Assembly: GCA_963804885.1 (NCBI GenBank)
Contig: CAWDSF010000024.1
Span: forward strand, 1-64,000
DNA length: 64,000 bases
Direction: 5' to 3'
Origin: PALSA-1004 sp963804885
Lineage (GTDB): Bacteria > Pseudomonadota > Gammaproteobacteria > Burkholderiales > SG8-41
Below are positions 35,676 to 44,623 of the stretch, in pieces; position 1 is the stretch's first letter, and every line of letters begins with the position of its first letter. Below the pieces are notes generated by a model. It was not told the origin of the DNA, searched no databases, and saw only the letters and a list, made by a program, of their open reading frames with translations. The position numbers were made by a program, and so were the translations under genes.

Positions 35676-36782
35676 GAAAGCAGGCGAAGAAAATCGGCCT
35701 CGCCATCGTCGGCGCGGGCCGGGTCGGGCTCATTCGCGGCGAGCTGGCCGCGCGCCACCCGTCGGTCGGCTGGATCGGTATTTGCGAAAAGATTCCCGAG
35801 CGCGCGAAGTTTGTTGCCGACAAAGTCGGCGCCGAATTCGTCACCGCGGACTTATCGCGAACTGATCTCGCGTCCCGAAGTCAATGCGCTGATAGTTTCG
35901 ACCGACGAGCATCTGCACGTCGATCCGATACTCGCCGCCTGCGAGCGCGGGCTGCCGATGCTGATCGAAAAGCCGCTGGCGACCGATCTCGCCGAATCGC
36001 AGATGGTGATGGATGCGCTGGAGCACGCGGGTATCGACGCAGTCATCGGCTATACGCAGCGCTTTCGCCGCCGCTGGCTTGTCGCCAAAGAGAAAGTCGC
36101 GAGCGGAGCGCTGGGTGAAGTCACGATGGTGACATCGCGCGCGTTCATGAACCGGCTCGTCGCAATCGACAATTACAAGCGCTCGGACAATCCGGCCGAA
36201 ATCTCGCCGATGGTCATTTCGGGCACGCACGCGCTCGACGTCGTCATGTGGCTCATGGAAGCTAAAAAGCCGGTCGAAGTCTATGCGCGCTCGGTGGACA
36301 AGGCGCTGGGACCGCAATGGAAAGGCATCGACGGCACCGGCTACATGATCACGTTCGACGACGGCGCGATTTATCACGGCGTCATATCGTGGGCGCTGCC
36401 CGAGGTCTGGCCGGGCGCGGTTTACAGCCTGGAAGTCGGCGCCGTCGGCACCGAAGGTGTCTTGACGATCGACGACACGCATCGCGACATCGTGCTCGCG
36501 ACCAATCTCGTGCAGGGCGAAGGTTATGCGCCCGACAAGCGCCGCCACGTCGACTTTTTGACGAGCTATCCGGTCGGCGACATTGCCCTGGGCGAGCTGC
36601 GCGGGCCGATGCGCGAGGAAACCAATTCATGGCTCAACCGCGTCGCGCTCGGCGTCAAAACGCAGCATGCGACCGCGCGCGAAGGCCATAATCGCCTGAT
36701 GATCACGAAAGCGATCGACCTTTCCGCCCGCCTCAAACGGCCGGTAAAATTGCCGGTTACAGCCGAAGACGTCAGGCAATAG
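35672..36782 (+). CDS. Gfo/Idh/MocA family oxidoreductase 2 (frameshift)
   Basis: About 369 residues, paralogous to the upstream gene. It starts at GTG 35672 (VRKQAKKIGLAIVGAGRVGL). The continuing frame carries LIEKPLATDLAESQMVM and the HALDVVMWLMEAKKPVEVYA substrate-domain segment. The frames join near 35850-35856, where one T of GACTTATCG is extra. Together with the first gene it could form a two-component dehydrogenase of a sugar or inositol-like compound. Confidence 0.85.
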
Positions 36783-36804
36783 TAAACAATCCCGAGGAGG
36801 AGTC

Positions 36805-37792
36805 ATGCGCGACGCGATTCGCAGAAAATCGCTGGCGGGCGTACTCATAGCGGCAATTCGCGACGGGCGCATACGCGGCGGACACTTATCCGACCAAACC
36901 GGTGCGCGTGCTCGTGCCCTACGCGCCGGGCGGCGCCACCGACATCATCGCGCGCCACGTTACGCTCAAATTGAGCGAAGCCACGGGTCAGCAGTTCATC
37001 GTCGACAACCGCGCGGGCGCCTCCGGCAATATCGCGCTCGAACTCGCTGCGCGCGCGGTGCCGGACGGTTACACGCTGCTCGTGGGCAATGTCTCGACCA
37101 ATGCGATCAATGAAACGACGTTTACCCAGTCGCTGCAGACGGTCCCGTCGCGCGATCTCGCAGGCGTCACCAATCTCATCGAAATCCCGCATATCGTCGC
37201 GGCGACGCCCGGCCTGCCGGCGAACGATATCAGGCAATTTGTCGAGCTCGCGAAGCGGCCCGATTCGCGGATCAACTATGGCTCCGCCGGAATCGGCACC
37301 TACCCTCATCTGGACATGGTCGTGTTCGCCAAGGCCGCCGGCATCAACGTGACCCACGTTCCGTTCAAGGGCGGCGCGGGCCAGATGGTGCCTGGCCTCA
37401 TCAGCGGCGAGGTGCAGGTCATGTTCGTCAATCTCGCGTCCAGCCTGCCCCAGGTCCGCGCCGGTCGCATGAAAGCGCTCGCCACCACCGCGCCGCAGCG
37501 CCTGCCGGAACTGCCCAACGTCGCGACCATGGGCGAGCAGGGCTATCCCGGCATCGGCACCAACGCATGGAACGGCATGTTCGCCCCCGCGGCGGTGCCC
37601 AAGCCCGTTTTACAGCGCATATACCAGCAAGTGGTCGCGATCCTGCAGCGTCCGGAATTCAAGGAGATGCTGGCGAAACAGTTGATGACGGTGAGCATCA
37701 GCGCATCGCCGGCGGCATATACAGAGTTCGTAAAAACGGAAACCCGCAAGTGGGCAACCGTGGTCAGGGAAAACAATATCAAGATCGAGTAG
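36805..37792 (+). CDS. Bug/TctC family tripartite tricarboxylate receptor 4 (frameshift in signal)
   Basis: About 328 residues. The start at 36805 follows GAGGAGGAGTC and opens a signal peptide (RKSLAGVLIAA). The mature frame begins near 36880 with TGAYAADTYPTKPVRVLVPY, then PGGATDIIARHVTLKLSEA, VDNRAGASGNIALELAARA and INYGSAGIGTYPHLD. Removing one A of GCAATTCGC near 36868 restores a single frame. It lies 22 bases after the second Gfo/Idh/MocA gene, so it is probably co-transcribed and may import their substrate. Confidence 0.85.
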
Positions 37793-37947
37793 TGCGCTCC
37801 GCAAAAGTGAAATTCATCGGCTGCAATGCTACAATTCGGGCACTTCCGCGCAGTGCAAAATCTTAAAAAAAACTACACGTATCGGCAGAACTTGCGCGGG
37901 ATTGACTTGCATCGAGTAACTGATCAACGTCCAAACTGAGGAGCATT
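37793..37947 (+). promoter_or_regulatory. promoter region of the M24 gene
   Basis: A TACAAT -10-like box sits at 37830-37835 in the sequence ATGCTACAATTCGGG; the -35 region is weak. The gap of 155 bases separates the Bug gene from the M24 gene and contains an A-rich run at 37860-37870. The ribosome site is GAGGAGC at 37939. Confidence 0.35.
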
Positions 37948-39225
37948 ATGGCAAACGTCGGCATGGTGGGATTGGATTGGCAGGAGCGCGTCAATTGGGA
38001 CCGGCTGCGCAAATACCGGCTCGAGCGCGCGCGCGAGCGCATGAAGGCGCACGGTCTGGGCGCGATGCTCCTGATGTACGACGAGAACGTGCGCTACGTG
38101 ACCAGCACCCTTACCCCCGGCTGGAACCGCCTGAAGCCCGGCCTGCGCTATTGCCTGCTGTGCGGCGACGACGCGCCGGTGCTGTTCGAGCAGGGCGACA
38201 TCGGCCTGCACATCCAGAAGCATTCGCCGTGGATCCCCAAGGAAAACATCCGTTATTCGTACGCGTGGATCAAGGGCGCGGCCGGCCCCGCTTCGACCCA
38301 GCAGGTGACGAAGTTCACCAACGCGATCAAGCAGGAAATGAAGAAGCGCGGCGTCGAAGGCATGAAGCTCGGCGTCGACTTCATCGACATCAACATGATC
38401 CAGATCTTCAAGGACGCGAAGATCGACTGGGTCGACGGCATGACGCCGATGATGGAAGCGCGCGCCGTCAAGAACGAGGACGAGCAGGAATGCTTCCGCC
38501 AGGTCGGCGCGATCGGCGACGCCGCGCACTGGGAATTCATGAAATTCCTGAAGCCCGGCCTCACCGAGAACCAGCTGACCGCGCACATCATGGAGTTCCT
38601 CTACAACGTGCCGGGCATGGAAGACGTCGAGGACGTGATCGTGTCGTCGGGCCTCAACACGTGGCCGAACTGGCGCAACTTCTCCGACCGCATCATCAAG
38701 CCGGGCGACATGGTGTTCATGGATCTCGCCGCGCTCACGTGGAACGGCTACAAGTCGTGCTACTACCGCACGTACATGGTCGGCCGCGAGCCGAACCAGG
38801 AACAGAAAGACATTTACGCGATGGCGCTTAAATGGCTGTACGACTCGATCAAAGCCGTGAAAGCGGGCTGCACGACGCGCGACATCGCGCTCAAGTGGCC
38901 GTCGGCGAAAGAGACGTGGGGCTATGAAGAGGAAGACCAGGCCGCCGCGAACCTGTGGGGCCACGGCCTGGGACTCGCGCAGTACGACCAGCCGGTCATC
39001 TCGCGCATCTGGTCGCTCGATCATCCGATCGAGATCAAGGAAGGCATGATCTTCGCGCTCGAAACCCAGCACGGCAAGGCACATCAATGGGGCGTGCGCA
39101 TCGAGGAGATGCTGATCGTGCACAAGGACAGCGTCGAAATCGTGTCGAACTTCCCGGTCGAGCAGATCACGGTCGTCGATCCGATGCCCGGCTACTCCGA
39201 CTACGGCAAGCTGCCCGGCCGCTAA
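37948..39225 (+). CDS. M24 family metallopeptidase-fold protein
   Basis: A 425-residue protein with an N-terminal creatinase-like domain (about 1-180) and a C-terminal pita-bread fold. Metal-ligand positions: the first Asp is seen (VFMDLAALTW), the His (NLWGHGLGLAQYD) and two Glu (IFALETQHG, RIEEMLIV) are seen. The second Asp, normally in an S-D-x-T-R-T context, is replaced in SCYYRTYMVG. This could mean a non-peptidase member such as creatinase or a lyase. Codon use is very GC3-rich, unlike some neighbours. Start ATG follows GAGGAGC. It is followed by a zinc alcohol dehydrogenase 12 bases on. Confidence 0.85.
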   Translation: MANVGMVGLDWQERVNWDRLRKYRLERARERMKAHGLGAMLLMYDENVRYVTSTLTPGWNRLKPGLRYCLLCGDDAPVLFEQGDIGLHIQKHSPWIPKENIRYSYAWIKGAAGPASTQQVTKFTNAIKQEMKKRGVEGMKLGVDFIDINMIQIFKDAKIDWVDGMTPMMEARAVKNEDEQECFRQVGAIGDAAHWEFMKFLKPGLTENQLTAHIMEFLYNVPGMEDVEDVIVSSGLNTWPNWRNFSDRIIKPGDMVFMDLAALTWNGYKSCYYRTYMVGREPNQEQKDIYAMALKWLYDSIKAVKAGCTTRDIALKWPSAKETWGYEEEDQAAANLWGHGLGLAQYDQPVISRIWSLDHPIEIKEGMIFALETQHGKAHQWGVRIEEMLIVHKDSVEIVSNFPVEQITVVDPMPGYSDYGKLPGR

Positions 39226-39237
39226 GCTTTAACTCTG

Positions 39238-40281
39238 ATGGCAACCGGTATGCGCACCGCGGTGCTCGATGCACCGCGGCGTTTCGGCATTGTCGACCGC
39301 GCCAAACCGGTTGCCGGCCCCGGCGAAGTCATCGTGCGGATCGCGGCGACGGCGGTGTGCCACACCGATCTCGCGATTTACACCGGCGAGCATCCCGGCG
39401 TGCGCTACCCGGTCGTGATGGGCCACGAATCGACCGGCGTCATCGATTCCATCGGCGATGGCGTGACCGGCATCAAACCCGGGCAGCACGTCATCATCAA
39501 TCCGATCATCACTTGCGGGCATTGCGATTCCTGCCTGCGCGGCGCCGGCCACCTGTGCCGCAATGCGGGCCTCTTCGGCCGCGAAGTCGAAGGCTCGATG
39601 GGCGAATACGTGAATCTTGCCGCGCGCTACGTGCATCCCCTGCCCGACCGCCTGCCGCTCGCCGATGCGACGCTGATCGAAACGCTCGCGACCGTGCGCC
39701 ATTCGCAGGTGCGGCTGGGCCTCAAAGCGGGCGAATCGGTCGTGGTTATCGGACAGGGCACGACCGGGCTTCTGCACACGCGCCTCGCGGTACTCGCCGG
39801 CGCCAATCCGGTAATCGCCGTTTCGCGCACGCGCTGGAAGCTCGACATGGCGACCAAAATGGGCGCGCACCATGCGATCGATCTCAGCGCGGAAAAAGCC
39901 GTCGGTGAAGTCACGAGGCTTACCGGCGGATCCGGCGCCGATGTCGTCATCGACACCGCGGGCGGCGCCAGCGTATTCATGGCGGCGATCGACATGCTGC
40001 GGCCCGGCGGCCGGCTCGCGCCGTACGCGATCAGCCACGAATGCTGCCCGGGGTTTACGACTTTTCCGATGTACTACAAGGAAATCAGCATCATCGGCTC
40101 GCGCGCACTGACCGATGACGACATGGCGCCTTCGATCGATCTGGTCGCCAGCGGGAAAATCGACGTTTCCAACTTTGTATCGGCAAGTTACCCTCTCGAC
40201 CGCACGCCCGAAGCGTTCGAAGAATACGAGCGCAATCCCGGCAAGGTATTGCGCATCGTGATCGATTCCACCGCGAAATGA
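39238..40281 (+). CDS. zinc-dependent alcohol dehydrogenase (MDR superfamily)
   Basis: A 347-residue medium-chain dehydrogenase, intact. Catalytic zinc ligands appear in AVCHTDLAIY and VVMGHESTGVI; the structural zinc lobe is TCGHCDSCLRGAGHLC. The NAD-binding loop (VVVIGQGTTGLLHTRLAVL) has a GxGxxG-type variant with Thr. It oxidises a primary or secondary alcohol with NAD(P). ATG at 39238 begins only 12 bases after the M24 stop and its own stop is 7 bases before the PEP-synthase-like gene, so it is the centre of an operon. Confidence 0.88.
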   Translation: MATGMRTAVLDAPRRFGIVDRAKPVAGPGEVIVRIAATAVCHTDLAIYTGEHPGVRYPVVMGHESTGVIDSIGDGVTGIKPGQHVIINPIITCGHCDSCLRGAGHLCRNAGLFGREVEGSMGEYVNLAARYVHPLPDRLPLADATLIETLATVRHSQVRLGLKAGESVVVIGQGTTGLLHTRLAVLAGANPVIAVSRTRWKLDMATKMGAHHAIDLSAEKAVGEVTRLTGGSGADVVIDTAGGASVFMAAIDMLRPGGRLAPYAISHECCPGFTTFPMYYKEISIIGSRALTDDDMAPSIDLVASGKIDVSNFVSASYPLDRTPEAFEEYERNPGKVLRIVIDSTAK

Positions 40282-40288
40282 AGATGAC

Positions 40289-41578
40289 ATGAACCAATTC
40301 ATTGTTCCCATAACTTCCGTCGAAGCCACGAATGCGGAGCAAGTCGGTCCCAAAGCGGCCAACGTCGCGCTCATGGGACGGGCGGGCCTGCCGATTCCCG
40401 ACGGTTTCTGCCTCGACGCCTCCGCGTACCGCCATCAGATCCGCGCGCTCGGACTCGAAGCCGATGCGCACGGCGTGTTCAGCGCCGAAGAAAGCCCGCA
40501 GGCGCGCAAGCACGCGCTCGCGATGAAACTCGGCCTGCTCGACAAACCCATCGACTCCGCGATTCTCGAACCGCTGCTGGCGGCATGGAACGAACTCAAG
40601 GCGCGCACCGGAGCACTTACCGTCGTGCGCTCGTCCGCGCTCGTCGAAGACCGCTTCGGCTCGAGCTTCGCCGGGCAGTTCGAAAGTTTCCTCGGCCTTG
40701 AAACGGAATCGGATTTCATCACCTGCCGTGCGCTCGTGCTGGGGCGCGCTGTGGATGACGCGCGCATTGCGCTACATGGCGACGCACGACATCGATCCGG
40801 CCGACACCGCGATGGGCATCCTGATCCAGCCGCTCATCTCCGCGCGTGCCTCCGGCGGCGGCTTGAGCCGTTCGGCCGAAGGCGGCATGGTATTGAGCGC
40901 CACCTGGGGACTGGGTTCCGTCGATCGCGCAAGGTGAAGTCACGCCCGACCGCTATGTCCTGTCGGCTGACGGCAAGCTCATCGAGGTCACGCCCGGCCG
41001 CAAGGACCATGAAGTGGGCTGCGTGCATCGCGCCGAACCGACGACGCAGCTCGTATCCAAAGCGCGCGCCACCGAGCCGTGCCTGAGCGACGCGCAGGCG
41101 GTCGAGCTGGGCGCGTTGTTGCGCAAGGCGGAAAAGCTGATGGGCCTGCCGGTCGAAATCGAATGGGCGATGGACGAACAGGGATTCAAGCTGCTGCAAT
41201 CGCGCCCGTTGCACACGGAAGAATCCGTTGTCCCCGATGAGGCCTGGCAGCATCGTCCCCGCCTCAACGGCCATGCGGCTGGTATCGGCTGGACGACGGG
41301 CCGCGCCTGCGTCATCAACTGCGAATGCGAGCTCTCGCGCGTGGCGCCCGGCGATATTCTGGTGACCAAGGTGGCGGGACCTGCGCTGAGCCATATCCTG
41401 ACGCAAAGTGGGCGGCGTGGTCGCCGAGCGCGGCGGCAGCACGTCGCACATGGCGTCGCTCGCGCGCGAACGCGGCATCCCGATGGTGCTCGGCGTGCTC
41501 GACGCGACCCAGCGGATACCCGACGGCTCGACGGTTGCAGTGGACGGTGTCGCCGGCGTAGTGCGCTGGATGGCGTGA
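40289..41578 (+). CDS. PEP-synthase-like phosphotransferase, ATP-grasp plus His swivel (three frameshifts)
   Basis: About 429 residues. The N-terminal ATP/pyruvate-binding domain (AEQVGPKAANVALMGRAGLP, then TVVRSSALVEDRFGSSFAGQ) resembles PEP synthase and PPDK. It continues ITAVRSCWGALWMTRAL in a second frame, VTPDRYVLSADGKLIEVTPG in a third, and the phosphohistidine swivel domain (VVAERGGSTSHMASLARERG) in a fourth. Extra bases are near 40735 (T), 40927 (G) and 41402 (A). No C-terminal PEP-binding TIM barrel is present, so it is not a PEP synthase. The same two-domain make-up occurs in phenylphosphate synthase and rifampin phosphotransferase. Substrate unknown. Confidence 0.75.
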
Positions 41579-42561
41579 TGCGTGCGCGGGTGTTCATCAC
41601 CCAGCCGGTGGCGGCGCGCGCAATCGAGCGCTTGCGCGAGGTGGCGGACGTCGACCTCAACGCCGACCCGCTGCACATTCCCACCAGGGACGAGCTGCTG
41701 GCCGCCGTGCGCAGCCACGACATCCTGTTTTGCCTGCTGCACGACCGCATCGACCGCGACGTGATTACGGCCAACGGCAAGTTGCGCATGGTCGCATCGA
41801 TGACGATAACGCCCGCCGACATCGACACCGCAGCCGCCACGGCCGCGCGCGTGCCCGTCACCGTCATTCCCGCCGCCTTGCTCAACGACGCGACCGCCGA
41901 TCACGCGTGGGCGCTGATGTTCGCGGTCGGCCGGCGGATCGCCGAAGCGGACCGGCTCGTGCGCGCCGGCATCGTTCCCGGCTCACAATCGAACTATCTG
42001 ACGGGCGCCGGGATTTCCGGCAAGACGCTCGGCCTGATCGGCTTGGGCGGAGTCGGCCGTGCAGTCGCCCAGCGCGCGCGCGGCTTCCCGCTCAAAGTCG
42101 TTTATCACGACCCGCGGCGACTGCCGGCAGCGGACGAGCAGGCGCTGGGACTGACCTGGATTGCATTCGACGAACTGCTCGCGACCGCGGATTATGTGTC
42201 CCTGCACGCCAATTTGAGCGCGCAAACCCGCCACCTGATCGGCGAGCGCGAATTGAAGCTGATGAAAAAAACCGCCTACCTGATCAACACGTCGCGCGGC
42301 CCCATCGTCGACGAGCAGGCGCTGGTGCGCGCGCTGACCGCGCGTCATATCGCCGGCGCGGGGCTGGACGTATTCGAGCACGAGCCCGGTATCGATCCGG
42401 CGCTGCTCGGCCTGCCCAACACCGTGATCACGCCGCACATGGGCAGCGCGGTGGCAACATTGCGGGCGGCGATGGCCGATTCCGTCGTCGATAACATCCA
42501 GGCGGTGCTCGACGGGCGGCAGCCGCCCAATTGCTGGAACCCGGAAATCTACGCGAAATAA
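41578..42561 (+). CDS. D-2-hydroxyacid dehydrogenase 1
   Basis: A 327-residue NAD-dependent D-2-hydroxyacid dehydrogenase. It starts at the ATG 41578, which overlaps the previous stop (TGATG). Rossmann motif GLIGLGGVGRAVAQRARGF, catalytic Arg in LINTSRGPIVDEQAL, Glu in GAGLDVFEHEPGID and His in VITPHMGSAVA are all visible. It reduces a 2-keto acid such as glyoxylate or hydroxypyruvate, or oxidises the D-hydroxy acid. Second of two such paralogs in tandem with the gene at 42603. Confidence 0.88.
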   Translation: MRARVFITQPVAARAIERLREVADVDLNADPLHIPTRDELLAAVRSHDILFCLLHDRIDRDVITANGKLRMVASMTITPADIDTAAATAARVPVTVIPAALLNDATADHAWALMFAVGRRIAEADRLVRAGIVPGSQSNYLTGAGISGKTLGLIGLGGVGRAVAQRARGFPLKVVYHDPRRLPAADEQALGLTWIAFDELLATADYVSLHANLSAQTRHLIGERELKLMKKTAYLINTSRGPIVDEQALVRALTARHIAGAGLDVFEHEPGIDPALLGLPNTVITPHMGSAVATLRAAMADSVVDNIQAVLDGRQPPNCWNPEIYAK

Positions 42562-42602
42562 GCAACCCGCGGGCGCAGGCGCGAACCTTAAAAGGAGCAG
42601 GC

Positions 42603-43592
42603 ATGGCAGGCAAAGCAAAAGTAGTGCTGACCGATTACGTGTGGGAGTCGCTCGAGGTCGAGAAAAAGACGCTGTCCGGGCTTGCCGAGCTGGTGGCCCT
42701 GCAGACCAAAAAACCCGACGAATTCATCGCCGAGGCCAAAGATTGCGATGCGCTGCTCAACACGTACGCGGGCCCCATCACCGCCGAGGTCATGGCGCAA
42801 ATGCCCAAGTGCAAAATCATTGCGCGCTACGGCATCGGCGTCGATACGATAGACCTCGACGCCGCCACGCAGGCGGGCATCATCGTCACGAACAATCCGA
42901 CCTACTGCATCGAAGAAGTGGCGGAGCATACGATGGCGCTGCTGCTCTCGGCGGCCCGCAAAATTGCGTTTTACGACCGCCAGGTGCGCGCCGGACAGTG
43001 GGCGGTGCCGCCCGGCAAGCCGCTGTACCGGTTGTCCGGCAGCACGCTCGGGCTGGTCGGATACGGCAACATAGCGCGCCAGGTTGCGGTGCGCGCCGCG
43101 GCCTTCGGCATGCGCGTGCTGTTCGCCGATCCGTTTATCAAGGCCGGCCAGTTCGACACGCCGGGCGAAAAAGCGGAGCTGCCGGCGATGCTCGGCGCGG
43201 CGGATTACATTTCGCTGCATCCTCCGCTGATGCCGGAAACCCGCAAGATGATCAACGATGAAGCGTTCTCGCGCATGAAACCCAGCGCAATCCTGATCAA
43301 TTGCGCACGCGGCCCCATCGTCGATACCGACGCGCTCGTGCGCGCGCTCGACGCCAAAAAAATCGCCGGCTGCGCGCTCGACACCATCGATCCCGAGCCG
43401 CTGCCGGACCCGCATCCGCTGCGCGGGCGGGAAAATGTCATCATCAATCCGCACGCCGCGTGGTACAGCGAGCAGGCGATGGTCGGCCTGCAGGCCGGCG
43501 CGCCCGGCGAAGTGCGGCGGGTGCTCTCGGGCGAATGGCCGGTCAACGTCGTCAACCGGGCCGTCAAAGGCAAAAGCCGCGCGGGCTTGTAG
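42603..43592 (+). CDS. D-2-hydroxyacid dehydrogenase 2 (C-terminal binding protein-like)
   Basis: A 329-residue paralog of the upstream gene, of the group annotated as CtBP-like. Motifs are GLVGYGNIARQVAVRAAAFG, LINCARGPIVDTDALVRAL, CALDTIDPEPLP and IINPHAAWYSEQAM (catalytic His). The ATG at 42603 follows AAAAGGAGCAGGC. Length and motif set are full. It lies 41 bases after the first dehydrogenase, in the same operon. Confidence 0.88.
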   Translation: MAGKAKVVLTDYVWESLEVEKKTLSGLAELVALQTKKPDEFIAEAKDCDALLNTYAGPITAEVMAQMPKCKIIARYGIGVDTIDLDAATQAGIIVTNNPTYCIEEVAEHTMALLLSAARKIAFYDRQVRAGQWAVPPGKPLYRLSGSTLGLVGYGNIARQVAVRAAAFGMRVLFADPFIKAGQFDTPGEKAELPAMLGAADYISLHPPLMPETRKMINDEAFSRMKPSAILINCARGPIVDTDALVRALDAKKIAGCALDTIDPEPLPDPHPLRGRENVIINPHAAWYSEQAMVGLQAGAPGEVRRVLSGEWPVNVVNRAVKGKSRAGL

Positions 43593-43656
43593 TCCGGCGC
43601 CGCGCCCATTACCCTATTTCGCTTTCGGCATATAAAAGAAAGGCAGGAACGATCCG

Positions 43657-44526
43657 ATGAAGCTGCTGCGCTATGGCAAAAACGGCTATGAAAAACCCGG
43701 GATGCTCGATCATCTGGACCAAGTCCGCGACCTTTCGGGCGTCATCGACAATCTCGATGCGCAGGCGATTTCACCGGCGGGACTCAAAAAATTGCGTGCG
43801 ATCAAGCCCGAATCGCTGCCCCTGGTCAAAGGCAAGCCGCGCCTGGGCGTTCCGTACACCGGCATCAGCAAATTCGTCGCGGTCGGGCTCAACTATTCCG
43901 ACCATGCCGCCGAGGCCGGAATGCCGGTCCCGTCCGAGCCCATCCTGTTCATGAAAACGACTACGTCGATTACCGGACCGAACGACCCGGTAGTCCTGCC
44001 CAAAGACGCGCAAAAAGGCGATTGGGAAGTCGAGCTCGGCATCGTGATCGGCACTACGGCGCGTTATGTTCCCGAAGACCGTGCGCTCGAGTATGTCGCC
44101 GGCTACTGCGTGGTCAACGACGTTTCGGAACGCAATTTTCAGCTCGAGCGCGGCACGCAATGGGACCGCGGCAAGGGGTGCGACACTTTCGGCCCGATCG
44201 GCCCCTACCTCGTAACCACCGATGAAATCCCGAATCCGCAGGCGCTCGACATGTGGCTGGATCTGAACGGCCAGCGCATGCAGACCGGCAATACGCGCAC
44301 GATGATTTTCGGGGCGGCGCATCTCGTGAGCTATATCAGCCGTTTCATGACCTTGCTGCCCGGCGACATCATCGCGACCGGCACGCCGCCGGGCGTGGGG
44401 CTAGGTAAAAAGCCGCCCGTGTTCCTGAAACCCGGCGACGTGATGACGCTGGGCCTGAACGGGCTCGGCGAGCAACGCCAGGAAGTTCGTGCGTTTGCGC
44501 CGGAGTTCTGGAAGAACTATCCCTGA
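43657..44526 (+). CDS. fumarylacetoacetate hydrolase family protein 1
   Basis: A 289-residue member of the FAH family. Metal-binding acidic residues appear in GDWEVELGIVIG; other family parts are KFVAVGLNYSDHAAEAG, KGCDTFGPIGPYLVTTDEIP and LPGDIIATGTPPGVGLG. Such enzymes hydrolyse or isomerise keto acids (ureidoglycolate lyase, fumarylpyruvate hydrolase, 5-oxopent-3-ene isomerase). Start ATG follows AGGCAGGAACG. It ends the plus-strand operon begun at 37948, and a terminator for the opposite pckG follows. Confidence 0.88.
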   Translation: MKLLRYGKNGYEKPGMLDHLDQVRDLSGVIDNLDAQAISPAGLKKLRAIKPESLPLVKGKPRLGVPYTGISKFVAVGLNYSDHAAEAGMPVPSEPILFMKTTTSITGPNDPVVLPKDAQKGDWEVELGIVIGTTARYVPEDRALEYVAGYCVVNDVSERNFQLERGTQWDRGKGCDTFGPIGPYLVTTDEIPNPQALDMWLDLNGQRMQTGNTRTMIFGAAHLVSYISRFMTLLPGDIIATGTPPGVGLGKKPPVFLKPGDVMTLGLNGLGEQRQEVRAFAPEFWKNYP

Positions 44527-44551
44527 CCGGCCGCCTACGCTGCAGGCCGTT

Positions 44552-44590
44552 ACAGTCAAAAAAAAGCCCACCGGTTTTGGCCGGTGGGCG
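44552..44590 (-). terminator. terminator of pckG
   Basis: Stem GCCCACCGG/CCGGTGGGC with TTTTGG loop, flanked on the left by an A9 run. Read on the minus strand it ends in a U tract 34 bases after the pckG stop. It may also stop the plus-strand operon. Confidence 0.85.
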
Positions 44591-44623
44591 GTGGTAACCA
44601 CTCGTAAGGAGAATTAGCGTGGG

